From contig CM036756.1 of the NCBI GenBank assembly GCA_020796225.1, positions 45,921,363 to 45,985,362 of the forward strand: a DNA stretch of 64,000 nucleotides, read 5' to 3'. The notes beneath the pieces were generated by a model. It ran no database searches, was not told the origin of the DNA, and was given only the letters and a program-made list of their open reading frames with translations. The stretch is from Arion vulgaris (taxonomy: Eukaryota; Mollusca; Gastropoda; Stylommatophora; Arionidae). Position 1 is the first letter of the stretch. Each line of letters starts with the position of its first letter. The translations under genes and the position numbers were made by a program. Positions 22,110-32,845 of this stretch are shown piece by piece.

Positions 22110-23357
22110 ATGCATACAAAAGAAGAGGTAGAGGAGAGAAGAGAAATGGAGGTAAAAGACGAGCTGGACAGAGACGGTTTAGAAGAAAGACTTGCTCTGA
22201 AATATCTACGCATTGGCTACTGGAATTGTCGAAGTGCAAAACAGAGAGGACCAATTCTACAGAAGCTAGTCTATGACTTCGACATATTCATGATTCAGGA
22301 AACCAACTTGCAGCAGGATAAAGCCCTTGAGTGTCCAGGCTTCAAATGTTATTTCACTCCCAGTGAACCCGGAGTAGGACGAGGTCAGGCTATCTATGTG
22401 AAACATGGCATTCCCCACAATTGCCTTGACATGCATGACTTCATGCCCGAGGGTGTGAAATTACAAGGAATTCAATTAACAATTCGTGATCAGGTATGGC
22501 GAATCTATAATGTGTACGCCCATGTGGACAAACTCCATATTGCAGATAACTGGGATTTCCTTGAGAAGCTCTCAGATGTACCACGCACAAAGTTTCTTAT
22601 AGCAGGGGATTTCAATGCACGATCAAAGGAGTGGAGCAACGCTACCGAGAATAGACAGGGCATCGCTTTGAGTTCTGCTCTACTAAACTCTGACTTGACG
22701 ATATTGAATGACGGCCGCCCAACTCGGTTAGCTTCTAGACCTGAGGACACTGATGGTGTCATTGATCTGGCACTGATCTCCACAACTGATGCTACTTTTG
22801 CTCGATGGAATGCTCTTGGGGCTCAAGATAGTGATCATCTCCCCTGCGTTGTTCTTCTTATTCTTAATAAGGCCAATAATTTGCGACACAGAAGGCCCAA
22901 ATCTGTCTTTCAGTACACGCCATGCCACTCTGATCACGAAAACCCATTACGGATACTGCGACAGACTGCCAGAAAGAAGACTGCTAGGACTCCTTTCCTG
23001 CAACCACTTTGGTGGAATGAAAATGTTGAAAAAGCATGGCTGGAAAAAGAGGAGGCTACAACGTCATGGCAGAGAGCCCGAAAGAAGCAACCTAGAAATA
23101 TGTGTGATGTGGCTGAAAAGTCTGCTATTCTCCACAAAGCCACTGGGGATTTCAAAGTATTGGCTAGTGAGGCAAAGAGTTGGTTATGGGAGACTTTCAT
23201 AACACAATTCTGTGGCGACAAGTCTCTATATCATTTCTGGCAGTTTCATCGCAAAATGAACAGGAGGAATACCAGCCAGTCTTTTCCTACTTTACGTGAC
23301 TCGTCAGGAAACAACAGATGCAGAAAAGGGGCAGGGGTTCCTTCATCGTTTCGTTGA
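22110..23357 (+). CDS. LINE-B APE-type endonuclease (open 415-codon fragment of ORF2)
   Basis: The best preserved open frame in the window that is not satellite. It carries the exonuclease-endonuclease-phosphatase fold: IGYWNCRSA (about residues 30-38), FMIQETNL with the catalytic Glu, VYAHVDKL, FLIAGDFNARSKEW with Asp and Asn, GVIDLALI and the terminal SDHLPCV with the Asp-His pair. After it come the linker WWNENVEKAWLEKEE and WQFHRKMNRRNTSQS, then a frameshift. The protein would nick target DNA for target-primed reverse transcription. In this copy the domain is separated by inversion from its RT, so it is not part of a functional ORF2. The ATG at 22110 is only the first in frame; the true element start may lie upstream (22030-22110). 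Confidence 0.85.
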   Translation: MHTKEEVEERREMEVKDELDRDGLEERLALKYLRIGYWNCRSAKQRGPILQKLVYDFDIFMIQETNLQQDKALECPGFKCYFTPSEPGVGRGQAIYVKHGIPHNCLDMHDFMPEGVKLQGIQLTIRDQVWRIYNVYAHVDKLHIADNWDFLEKLSDVPRTKFLIAGDFNARSKEWSNATENRQGIALSSALLNSDLTILNDGRPTRLASRPEDTDGVIDLALISTTDATFARWNALGAQDSDHLPCVVLLILNKANNLRHRRPKSVFQYTPCHSDHENPLRILRQTARKKTARTPFLQPLWWNENVEKAWLEKEEATTSWQRARKKQPRNMCDVAEKSAILHKATGDFKVLASEAKSWLWETFITQFCGDKSLYHFWQFHRKMNRRNTSQSFPTLRDSSGNNRCRKGAGVPSSFR

Positions 23358-23550
23358 ACAGACAGAAAAAGGTGATAAAACTGACCGCCATAATATCATA
23401 AGTGCTCTTCGTGATATTACTATCTCTGTAGAATCTTACATTGACTTAATAACAAAGAAAGGATGTTTTTAATGCACTCAAGGCAAGCCACAGCACCGCT
23501 CCAGGGCCTGATGTGATATCAACACATTCAACAGCTTGACGAGACTGTTA

Positions 23551-23890
23551 TTAATGCAGTTGTTCTACCTTTGCCCCAATAAAATATTTGTTCTACCTTT
23601 GCCCAATGAAATATTTGTTCTACCTTTGCCCAATGAAATATTTGTTCTACCTTGCCAAGAAATATTTGTTCTACCTTGCCCTCAAAGAAATATTTGTTCT
23701 CCTCTAAATATTTGTTCTCCTCATGAAATATTTGTTCTACCTCTCTGAAATATTTGTTCTACCTTTCTGAAATATTTGTTCTACCTCTCTGAAATATTTG
23801 TTCTACCTCTCTGAAATATTTGTTCTACCTCTGCAATGAAATATTTGTTCCTCGAAATATTTGTTCTATCTCTGCCCCAATGAAATACTT
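23551..23890. repeat. About 20-27-bp tandem repeat (GAAATATTTGTTCTACC)
   Basis: About 14 units of GAAATATTTGTTCTACCT with variable spacers (TTGCCCAAT, CTCT, CCTCAA). The core is the same as part of the 97-bp unit at 19326-20411, so both arrays are one locus split by LINE-B copy 2. Confidence 0.93.
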
Positions 23891-23989
23891 GTTCTATACA
23901 AACATGATAAAGTGTGTGTTCTGCTCAAGACTTATGAAATGTTAGTTGCGTTTTACCCTGTTGAGATGTTTGCGAATTATAATCGGAAG

Positions 23990-24970
23990 AAGACATATTG
24001 GTCGATACATCGGTATATTTCCTCTCGTACAGTTCGTTATACGTTACATGGGGCCTATAACTAACTTCACCATACCGCTCTATCCTTGGCAACTCGCTCA
24101 ATCGTTTCTATGGAAATCTTCTTCTTCTTCAGCGATCTCTGGTCATGCGTTTAATTTACTGTGGACCACAAACTTGGCAGTCAGCTTCAGGTCTGTCAGG
24201 TTTCCCAAAGCTTAGTTTTCAGGTCGACTGGGTGTAGCCACATGTTGCTTCTCAGCTCACCCAGGAGAGGACAATCTTGCAGGATATCCGATGTCTGTTC
24301 CGCCTGCTGACACTGGCAGAGAGCTGTTTGACTTATTCTTAGTATATATAAATGTTTGTTGAGTCTGCAGTGTCCGATGCGTAGTCGAAATATAATGACC
24401 TGGCCTGCTCTGTTTAGGTCTTTGAGGGAGTCTTTTCCATAATCATATCCAGTGTATGTCTTCCAGTCTACTGCAGATTTTTCTGTATGAGGGTTTTGAC
24501 CTCTTGAAAAGACAGGGATTGGTAAATTTGCTCTTTGGTACTGCCCTTCTTAGTTAAGACATCGGCACTCTTATTGCCTGCAATGCCACAGTGATATGAA
24601 ATCCACTGCAAGTGCATTTCTGCCTTTTCTGAAAGCTGAGCAAGTTCTCTTTTAGGTTTTGTACTGTGCTGTCAGCGGATTTAGCATCCAGGACTTGTAT
24701 AGCTGACAGTGAGTCTGTAATAAATACCGTCTTGCCTGCAGGTTCATGTGCTTGCAGCTTATTCTTGTGCTGTGCTGCCATCAGAAGGGCTAAGAGTTCT
24801 GCTTTGTAGTTGAAACATATTCTTCCAGTTCTATGGAAATAAGTTCGACATTTCTCGACAAACTCAATAAAGTTCGTTTCATGGTTTCCCCAGGGAGTCC
24901 TTTATTTTTTGAACCTTTGCTCCTACTGCAATACAAATTTTGGGATTCTTTGATCATTTCAGTGGTCTAC
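23990..24970 (-). mobile_element. LINE-A copy 3 (minus), split by LINE-H
   Basis: CCTCTCGTACAGTTCGTTAT through ATCGTTTCTATGGAAAT (to 24117) matches the LINE-A 3' terminus. The match continues at 24841 with AAGTTCGACATTTCTCGAC, then AATAAAGTTCGTTTCATGG. Between them lies LINE-H with a 12-bp TSD. Confidence 0.8.
24118..24828 (-). mobile_element. LINE-H fragment: RNase H and zinc knuckle, (GAA)n tail
   Basis: The minus strand encodes TVFITDSLSAIQVLDAK (about 24690-24735), containing an RNase H Asp, then LQWISYHCGIAGN (about 24570-24610), the conserved HCG(I/V)xGNExAD block with Asp replaced (SADVL), and a Cys/His knuckle CQCQQAEQTSDILQDC (about 24265-24320). The 3' tail is (GAA)n at 24117-24130. 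TTCTATGGAAAT flanks it at 24106-24117 and 24829-24840, a perfect 12-bp TSD. It is a 5'-truncated insertion of 711 bp in LINE-A copy 3. The protein resembles LINE-I at 30376-31090 in layout, but the two are not close at the sequence level. Confidence 0.88.
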
Positions 24971-25189
24971 CTGAAATTGTACCTTTACAGAACGTAACCA
25001 CCAACCACAGTAAACAAGTCTTCGATTTTCTAAGCACCACTTCTCCGTTCGGTAGTTTGCCATTGCTTTCTGAAGGTGAGTTCTTTTTTACCATTGGTAA
25101 AATCACAGGAACAAAGATGGGAACAATCAACCAATAGGTTTTTTAAAATATTTTATTCTGATGAGTTAATGCAGAACTTACGTGACTCG

Positions 25190-25440
25190 ACCTCGTCTCC
25201 ACAAGATTTTTTGTTCGATCCAGAAGCACTTGAGCTTTCAGCTCTTCGGCTCGGTACCTAGGACATCGTAACCCTTCGGTTCTGTGCCACGAACACCGTA
25301 AATCTGGGGAATCTGTGGCTTTTCTGCCAGCCTGCGGAATTGAACCCGCACCCACATAGGGCTTGTCACCCGCATTCCAACGCTCTACGAACACGATGGG
25401 CAGGCGGGCCTCCTCAAGATTAAGAGGCTAGTGTCTTAAC
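25190..25440 (-). mobile_element. SINE-C copy 1 with tRNA-like head
   Basis: Minus-strand sense order: GAGCAGTTAAGACACTAGCC, an anticodon-loop-like CCTCTTAATC, then GTAGAGCGTTGGAATGC (A-box-like) and GCGGGTTCAATTCCGC (B box, about 25330-25345), followed by a body with CGGTGTTCGTGGCAC and CCGAAGGGTTACGATGTCC. A second copy lies at 36490-36660. The pol III boxes and shared body support a tRNA-derived SINE. It is not a functional tRNA, as no acceptor-stem pairing was found. Confidence 0.72.
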
Positions 25441-25939
25441 TGCTCGCTCAACAGCTTTGAAAATTGAACATGCACTTGTATCTAACATTGCACGTGGTTT
25501 CAACATGAACATACATATATCTAAAGTGTGTGTAATGTCAACAGTGATTCACACATCCATTGAATGAGTGGAACTATTCGAGATATAATATAACACTTAC
25601 TTTCCCTGGTATCCAAGAGCTGGTCTGCCAAGTTCGTTAAGTTTCCACACTGACCGGAAATAACACTAAACCCCAAAGCGGGTCCTAGTCTCACCACACA
25701 AATCTTTCTGGAATTAAATGGCTTCTGCTTATGGTAAGAAGAGGCCTTGAATGTAGCTAAGAGTGACATTTGTTATTCCATCATTGCTGACGATTGCATG
25801 GTAAATAGTTGATTAGACACTATGGTAGAGCGATTTCATCTTCGTTTCATTGTAAAAACAGATCGTTGATGTTTTATTGACTGATGATCACGTGTTGTAT
25901 TGTTGTGATACCATGCTAGAGATTTAGAAAGAATAATAA
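25441..25939. other. Unassigned DNA
   Basis: No feature recognised. Confidence 0.35.
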
Positions 25940-26035
25940 TACAAGAATAGTTTCTGGAAGACGAGGTAGGGGTTGACCAAAACGACGGTGGCAAAAGAGC
26001 ATAAAGAAAATATTGAGCACGAAGATGGAGAAAAC
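25940..26035 (+). pseudogene. LINE-E C-terminal fragment
   Basis: TCTGGAAGACGAGGTAGGGG then CCAAAACGACGGTGGC aligns with the inverted 2440 copy. It runs directly into the 19-bp array that follows. Confidence 0.55.
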
Positions 26036-27018
26036 AGGAGAAGAGACGTCTTCTGCATTAGTCTATGTCTTCTGCTTTAATCTACATCTTCTGCTTTAAT
26101 CTACATCTTATGCTTTAATCTACATCTTCTACTTTAATCTACATCTTCTGCTTTAATCTACATCTTCTGCTTTAATCTACATCTTCTGCTTTAATCTACA
26201 TCTTCTACTTTAATCTACATCTTCTGCTTTAATCTACATCTTCTGCTTTAATCTACATCTTCTGCTTTAATCTACATCTTCTACTTTAATCTACATCTTC
26301 TGCTTTAATCTACATCTTCTACTTTAATCTACATCTTCTGCTTTAATCTACATCTTCTGCTTTAATCTACATCTTCTACTTTAATCTACATCTTCTGCTT
26401 TAATCTACATCTTCTGCTTTAATCTACATCTTCTGCTTTAATCTACATCTTCTGCTTTAATCTACATCTTCTGCTTTAATCTACATCTTCTACTTTAATC
26501 TACCTCTTCTGCTTTAATCTACCTCTTCTACTACAGTCTACATCTTCTACTTTAATCTACATCTTCTACTTTAATCTACATCTTCTGCTTTAATCTACAT
26601 CTTCTGCTTAATCACATCTTCTACTTTAATCTACATCTTCTACTTTAATCTACATCTTCTTCTTTAGTCTACGTCTTCTTCTTTAGTCTACGTTGTCTGC
26701 TTTAGTCTATGTTGTCTGCTTTAGTCTACGTTGTCTGCTTTAGTCTACAGTCTTCTTCTTAGTCTACGTTGTCTGCTTTAGTCTACGTTGTCTGCTTTAG
26801 TCTACGTTTTCTTCTTTAGTCTATGTCTTCTGCTTTAGTCTACGTTGTCTGCTTTAGTCTACGTCTTCTTCTTTAGTCTACGTTTTCTACTTTAGTCTAC
26901 GTTGTCTGCTTTAGTCTACGTTGTCTGCTTTAGTCTACGTTGTCTGCTTTAGTCTACGTTGTCTGCTTTAGTCTACGTTGTCTGCTTTAGTCTATGTCTT
27001 CTGCTTTAGTCTACATCT
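26036..27018. repeat. 19-bp tandem repeat (TCTACATCTTCTGCTTTAA), left part
   Basis: About 50 units. The left two thirds are TCTACATCTTCTGCTTTAA with a TACTTTAA variant; the right third shifts to TCTACGTTGTCTGCTTTAG. The array resumes at 31190 beyond LINE-I. Confidence 0.96.
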
Positions 27019-27517
27019 GTCGATTTCCGGTCGCCAACATGTCGGGTGTGAAAATTCCTAACGGATAAACTGTGCGCGATTTCTTGTGATTGCGGTGTGA
27101 TTTACGCGGTTTCTGGCTACTAAAAGCGGATAAAACGTGTTGATTAGTGTCCGTGTTTAGGTATGATGGTCAGAGCAAACACCTGACCGTACATTGGCCC
27201 TGAGCGTGCCGGCGCTGTATCGAGAATAGCGTAACCTATTATCGATAGGTAAGGCACCGCGTGGCGATGGGCTAAGTGCGAGTCCAACCTGCTGCCTTGT
27301 AGGTTAATAAATTAAGGCTAAAGGTGGGCAGCCTGACAGAAACGCCGCAGAAGACGGGTGCACAATGTGCAGCGCAATTCGTTTACGACGACATCGACTA
27401 GTATACACAAAAAGAGTAGTGGTCAACCGGAGTCTCGACAGACGGCAGGAATGATCGATCCCGCCGAGCCAGGGGACAGTTAGCAGGACAAACACTAGTG
27501 AAGCAAATCATAGAACA

Positions 27518-28137
27518 TTCAACATTATGCAGTGGAATGCAGGAGTACTAAAGAAGAAGGTCCCATTAACAAAATATCTACAACAGGAGCAGATAGACAT
27601 AGCATGCATACAAGAGACGCACCTAAACTCTAGCCACAGATTTTCCATTAGAGGATATCAGACCTTCCGATTAGACAGGGAAGGACGCAAGGTGGAGTCC
27701 TGATCCTCCCCCGAAATGAGATTGCATGTCAGAAATAACAGTATGTGCTAGTAGACAGTCAGAAATTGTAGGGATAGACGCAACAACCCCAATTGGGAGC
27801 ACCCGGATCTATAACATCTACTGCCCCCCAAACAAAGACTTAGTACTGGAGAACATGAACATAATACCAACAAACTGCATAGTAGTGGGAGACTTTAATA
27901 GTCACTCCAAGCGGTGGGGCTACCAGGATACAAATAACAGAGGTGGAGGACTGGAGATAGACAGCAACCTACACTTAATCAACAATGCTGAGGATAAACC
28001 TAGTTACTACTCCAGAACCTGGAAAACCACCTCCACACCAGACCTGGCCTTTAGCACAGGTGACATCCACTACAAAATTGACAGAATGGTGCTGGACCAA
28101 CTCGCAGGAAGTGATCACAGACCTGGTAAGCTGGCCT
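27518..28137 (+). pseudogene. LINE-I APE endonuclease
   Basis: The first frame reads MQWNAGVLKKKVPLTKYL and DIACIQETHLN with the catalytic Glu (27530-27640). A frameshift near 27695 leads to the second frame (27726-28137): TRIYNIYCPPN, CIVVGDFNSHSKRWG with Asp and Asn, TPDLAFST and the terminal GSDHRP. Motif order and spacing are those of LINE endonucleases of about 220 residues. One or two frame breaks separate it from the RT. Confidence 0.88.
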
Positions 28138-28230
28138 AAATGTTGCAATCCCCACAGCAACCAAAGCTGCTACCAAGATGGAACTACAAACGAGCAGACT
28201 GGGAAATTTGCACTCTGACAGACCCATACT

Positions 28231-29900
28231 GTGAACCTAAACATACGCAGAGATGCTAAAAGCTGGGTTGCAGACTTCAACAAAGCCCTCCAAAAAGCAG
28301 CCACCAAGTCCATCCCTCGAGGTGCGAGACCAAACTACAGCCCATTCTGGACGGACGAATTAGAACAACTAGAAGTAGAACTAACGAAAGCAAGAAACAT
28401 TGCAGAAATAGAAAGAACAACAGAAGCAAACATTAAACTTAAAGCCACCTCGGCAAGATACAAACGAACACTAAACGAAAATGCTAGAAACAGCTGGATA
28501 GAAAAACACAAAGCCTTAACCTAGACAGAGATGGAAATAAGTTGTGGAAACTAGCCAGGGCACTAAACCAAGAAAATAAATACAAGCACACAATCACCAT
28601 CAAACAGAATGATGAACAGCTAAGAGGGAAACAAGCTGCCAATATCCTTAGTGAGCACTTTACACAAGTAAATCATATAGATGTTCCTGAAGAAAGGGAG
28701 GAAACCATAAAAGAAGAACTAATGGCCCACGACCTCATTCAAGGTCCCCGGAGGAGCACATGACAACTAAATTCACAATACATGAATTAGAAAAAAGCAT
28801 TACGCTCTCTAAAGAAAAGAAAATCACCAGGCAATGATGGGATAACTAACAAAATGATAATAGAAATGGGACGACAAGCGAAAAAGAAGCTACTAGAAAT
28901 ATTTAACTGTAGCTGGAAAAGTGGCGTTATACCCAAAGAATGGAAGGAAGCTATATTGATACCGATAAAAGACGGAAGGATCCCACAGACCTAGCGTGTA
29001 TAAAACCAATTAGCCTACTGAGCTGTAGGAAAATTGCAGAGCGCATGATCAACACCAGACCAATGTGGCATTTGGAAGAAAAGGCTTGCTACTCCCCAAC
29101 AAGCAGGCTTCTGAAAACACAGATCTACAGAAGATCAAGTGACATACATCGCCAGGAGATAGAGGATGCTTTGAAAGCATCCTCTATCTCCTAAGGATGT
29201 ATGTCACTTGCGATGTTGGACTGCACTTAGAGGGAAAACAAACGCTAGCAGTATGGGTAGATCTGGAGAAGGCTTTGATAAAGTGTGGAAGGCTGGCCTA
29301 AAAGTGAAGTTGCGCAGAAACCTAGTAGCAGGACGAATGTACAAATGGATATCACAGTATCTAGAAAAAGAACTGCTAAAGTGCAAGTGCAAGAGTTCAC
29401 CAGCAGGAAAACAACACTAGAACAAGGAGTTCTCAGGTGGGGTACTGTCGCCAACACTGTTCCTCATATTCATCAATGACATAACCGAGAACATACCCAG
29501 AAGGATCCACACGCCTTGTATGCGATGACCTGGCCCTGTGGACATCAGAGGAGCGCATTACCGCTGCAATAAGCAGAATACAACAGGCCCTCACATCCCT
29601 AGACCAATGGTCCAATACATGGCTGATCAAAGCCAATGAAAAGAAAACGACATATACGATTTTCTCCTATCAACAGCCCCAAAGTCCAAAGCTCCTACTA
29701 AATAACCATATATTGCTCCCAGAGAAAACCCACATACCTTGGAATCACTTCTACCAGCATGACATGGCATGCTCAGATTGAAAAACAAAACCGAGCAAAA
29801 ACCAGGATGGCAATCATGAGAAAAACTAGCTGCACAACCTGGGGGAGATAACAATGTTTTAAAGAAGCTTTATATGGGATATGTTCGCCTGACACTGGAC
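28231..29900 (+). pseudogene. LINE-I linker and reverse transcriptase
   Basis: 28231-28763 is a Lys/Glu-rich linker (FWTDELEQLEVELTKARN, RNSWIEKHKALT). RT follows in broken frames: LKKRKSPGNDGITNKMI (28808-28860), IPKEWKEAILIPIK (28930-28970), LLSCRKIAERMI, VWVDLEKA with the first palm Asp (29249-29275), GVLSGGVLSPTLFLIFIND-like sequence disrupted near 29430-29480, and LYA/DDLALW at about 29515-29540, where a single-base loss splits the catalytic YADD. LDQWSNTWLIKANEKKT (29602-29650) follows. A 75-bp palindrome at 29136-29210 interrupts the frame before the first palm Asp. Confidence 0.85.
29136..29210. repeat. 75-bp near-perfect palindrome inside LINE-I RT
   Basis: Two 37-base arms (29136-29172 and 29174-29210) around a single G. 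They pair except for three bases (GCC at 29151-29153 against AAG on the other side). The right arm is an inverted copy of the left arm, which is normal RT coding sequence (IHRQEIEDA). Confidence 0.95.
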
Positions 29901-30375
29901 TATGGAATCTCTGCATGGGCAACTGTAGCCCAATCCAACTTCAATAAAATCAACCGTGTTCAGAACCAAGCTATGAGAATTATTTCAGGGGAATGAGATC
30001 TACCTCAATACAGGAAATGGAGAAGACCACCGGCCTACAACCAATGGAGGATATAAGAGACAGCAGAGCACAAAAACAAGCAGAAAAGTTCAAGAGACTA
30101 GAAGATCACCCAATGTACCACAGAATGAATGGGCTAGGAAGGGCAGACTAAAACGAACCAACTTTGCAGCGACAACCAAGATGATGATGAGCAAACAACC
30201 ATCATGTGCTGAAGTTACCCCCAAACCACTAAAATACCCCAACACAAGACAGATATGGAAAGATACAAAATTCCCAGAGCTGAATGAGAACATCACAGGA
30301 TAGAAGGAAACCAACAAACAAGGGGAAAAAAAGAAAACTCTGGCCACCGAGTACCTAAAGGAACACTTTCCTAAC

Positions 30376-31090
30376 AGCAGGTGGACCCATGTATACACAG
30401 ATGGGTCTCGCAAATGCAACTGAAAATGGAGGAGGAGGAGCCCTCATAGTGCTCAGTGACATGAAACTCAGGAAGCTAAAATTAGCGACAGGAAGGTTCT
30501 CCAGCAATTACAGAGCAGAGGCCCTAAAAGCGGCAGCAGAAGCCATAGTGTCAGAGGAACATGTAAATGAAAACCCGGTATTTCTTACTGATGCCCTGTC
30601 AGTAATTACTGCTCTAAAAATGAAGACGATAACAACTTGAAGGAACTGCAAGCATCACTACACCAAGTATGCAACATCTTCTCTAGAGTGGTAATACAGT
30701 GGATACCATCTCACTGCGGAATACCTGGAAATGAGATTGCAGACATATTGGCAAAAGCAGGAAGCAGGCTACCACAGACAGACACCAGTATGACATATGA
30801 GGAAGCAAAGTACGGATAAAATGGCCTACAGAACAAATGGCTGAGAGATCACCCAGGGCATGAAAAGGACGATGCTTACCACCAACTAAGTAGAGAGGAA
30901 CAGGTTGTCATTTTTCGTCTACGAACAGGGCACAATAGACTGAGGTACCATCTGTTTAACAAGTATAAAATAGGCCCATCTGACATATGTACATTTGGCA
31001 CCAGCAAGATGACAGAGACACACATACTGCAAGAATGTCCAACGTACATGGAACAGAGAAAAACACATGGCCAATCCCATATCAGTCCAA
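30376..31090 (+). pseudogene. LINE-I RNase H and C-terminal zinc knuckle
   Basis: VYTDGS (30391-30408) supplies the first catalytic Asp, then NGGGGALIVLS, SNYRAEALKAAAEAI with the Glu, VFLTDALSVITAL with the second Asp (30575-30615), a one-base frame change near 30637, and WIPSHCGIPGNEIADILA (30700-30755) with the His and last Asp. After TDTSMTYEEAK a stop intervenes, then FRLRTGHNRLRYHL-like sequence (30915-30960) and CTFGTSKMTETHILQEC (30988-31038), a CCHC-type knuckle with the first Cys pair altered. The full set of catalytic residues is visible despite the breaks. Confidence 0.9.
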
Positions 31091-31189
31091 GACAAGCTAT
31101 ACGGAGATGTACATGGACTCCGGTTGACTACTAACTACTTTAAAAGTATACAAATCGATGTCTGAAAACGTTGGAAGAAGAAGAAGAAG

Positions 31190-31235
31190 TCTACATCTTC
31201 TGCTTTAAACTACGTTGTCTGCTTTAGTCTAAGTT
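31190..31235. repeat. 19-bp array, right remnant
   Basis: TCTACATCTTCTGCTTTAA then CTACGTTGTCTGCTTTAG continues the array interrupted by LINE-I. Confidence 0.93.
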
Positions 31236-31499
31236 TTTTGTTTCAATTTATTTTCAGATTGGTCAAGGCCAACTTCAACAAATTTGGGCCAGATTTAATA
31301 ACGGCTATTGTCTAACGGAGTATCCTGTCTATCTAGGAATGGTTTAAACAAAATGAGCGAAATTGGAAGTAATAATTTATCATGTCCGACGGGTTGAGGC
31401 TTGTTCTGAGGGGATTTGTGGCTTTATTATCAGGTAAGATAGTTGTATTGTTTTGTATCTTCAATCTTCTATAACATTTGAGAAAGTTGTATGAGTCTG
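31236..31499. other. Unassigned DNA
   Basis: No feature recognised. Confidence 0.35.
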
Positions 31500-32845
31500 C
31501 TAACTTCTTTACCAAGTGAGAAGATTGTGTCTTATCTAACAAGTGAGAAGATTGTGTCTTATCTAACAAGAGAGAAGATTGTGTCTTATCTAACAAGTAA
31601 GGAGATTATGTCTTATCTAACAAGTTAGAAGAAGATTATGTCTTATCTAACAAGTGAGAAGAAGATTGTGTCTTATCTAATAAGTGAGAAGATTATGTCT
31701 TATCTAACAAGTGAGAAGATTGTGTCTTATCTAACAAGAGAGAAGATTGTGTCTTATCTAACAAGTGAGAAGATTGTGTCTTATCTAACGTGAGAAGATT
31801 GTGTCTTATCTAACAAGTAAGGAGATTATGTCTTATCTAACAAGTTAGAAGAAGATTATGTCTTATCTAACAAGTTAGAAGAAGATTATGTCTTATCTAA
31901 TAAGTGAGAAGATTGTGTCTTATCTAACAAGAGAGAAGATTATGTCTTATCTAACAAGTGAGAAGATTGTGTCTTATCTAACAAGTGAGAAGATTGTGTC
32001 TTATCTAACAAGAGAGAAGATTGTGTCTTATCTAACAAGTGAGAAGATTGTGTCTTATCTAACAAGTGAGAAGATTATGTCTTATCTAACAAGTGAGAAG
32101 AAGATTGTGTCTTATCTAACAAGAGAGAAGATTATGTCTTATCTAACAAGTGAGAAGAAGATTGTGTCTTATCTAACAAGTAAGGAGATTATGTCTTATC
32201 TAACAAGTTAGAAGAAGATTATGTCTTATCTAACAAGTTAGAAGAAGATTGTGTCTTATCTAATAAGTGAGAAGATTGTGTCTTATCTAACAAGAGAGAA
32301 GATTATGTCTTATCTAACAAGTGAGAAGATTGTGTCTTATCTAACAAGTGAGAAGATTGTGTCTTATCTAACAAGTGAGAAGATTGTGTCTTATCTAACA
32401 AGAGAGAAGATTGTGTCTTATCTAACAAGTGAGAAGATTGTGTCTTATCTAACAAGTGAGAAGATTATGTCTTATCTAACAAGAGAGAAGATTGTGTCTT
32501 ATCTAACAAGAGAGAAGATTATGTCTTATCTAATAAGTGAGAAGATTGTGTCTTATCTAACAAGAGAGAAGATTATGTCTTATCTAACAAGTGAGAAGAA
32601 GATTGTGTCTTATCTAACAAGTGAGAAGAAGATTGTGTCTTATCTAACAAGAGAGAAGATTATGTCTTATCTAACAAGTGAGAAGAAGATTGTGTCTTAT
32701 CTAACAAGTGAGAAGAAGATTGTGTCTTATCTAACAAGTGAGAAGATTGTGTCTTATCTAACAAGAGAGAAGATTGTGTCTTATCTAACAAGTAAGGAGA
32801 TTATGTCTTATCTAACAAGTGAGAAGAAGATTGTGTCTTATTGGA
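31500..32845. repeat. 27/30-bp minisatellite (GAGAAGATTGTGTCTTATCT)
   Basis: About 48 units of GTGAGAAGATTGTGTCTTATCTAACAA. A 3-bp insertion (GAAGAAG) makes 30-bp units, and GTGTC/ATGTC, GAGAG/GTGAG and TAAGGAG variants alternate. All unit lengths are multiples of three, which explains the long plus-strand frames of IVSYLTSEK repeats. Confidence 0.96.

Larger units (their letters stand above)
20412..23550. mobile_element. LINE-B copy 2 with inverted 5' part (twin-priming structure)
   Basis: Left part (20412 to about 21825, minus) holds the 3' end, RNase H and RT. Right part (about 22030-23550, plus) holds the endonuclease and linker. In protein order, the plus part ends at the APGPD motif at the start of RT (about 23500-23520) and the minus part resumes just after it at AVVPEDW (about 21760-21790), so the two break points are close together in the element. 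That is the signature of twin priming. Both outer flanks are the AAATATTTGTTCTACC repeat, so the element landed inside a tandem array and the exact TSD cannot be distinguished from the array itself (TTGTTCTACCTTTG occurs on both sides). Confidence 0.8.
27019..31189 (+). mobile_element. LINE-I, near full-length non-LTR retrotransposon inserted in a 19-bp array
   Basis: A 4171-bp element. The start GTCGATTTCCGGTCGCC follows array sequence TCTACATCT (27010-27018). The end GTTGGAAGAAGAAGAAGAAG is followed by the same TCTACATCT (31190-31198), a 9-bp direct repeat compatible with a TSD but also part of the array. Order: CpG-rich 5' leader (27019-27517), APE endonuclease (27518-28137), linker and RT (28231-29900), RNase H (30376-30810), Cys/His knuckle (30988-31062), (GAA)n tail. 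No first ORF with gag-like zinc fingers was recognised in the 500-bp leader. The coding region has at least seven frame breaks, so the copy is inactive. The RNH-bearing layout fits the I/Jockey/Nimb/R1 group of LINEs. Confidence 0.92.

Noticed and set aside
25315..25440. Possible tRNA-Lys-like gene on the minus strand (CTCTTAATC loop, B box)
   Set aside because: No acceptor or D-arm pairing, two competing A boxes, and the body recurs at 36490-36660, so it is a tRNA-derived SINE.
31500..32845. CRISPR-like alternation of repeats and spacers
   Set aside because: Units are contiguous tandem repeats with no unique spacers; the DNA is eukaryotic and no cas genes are present.
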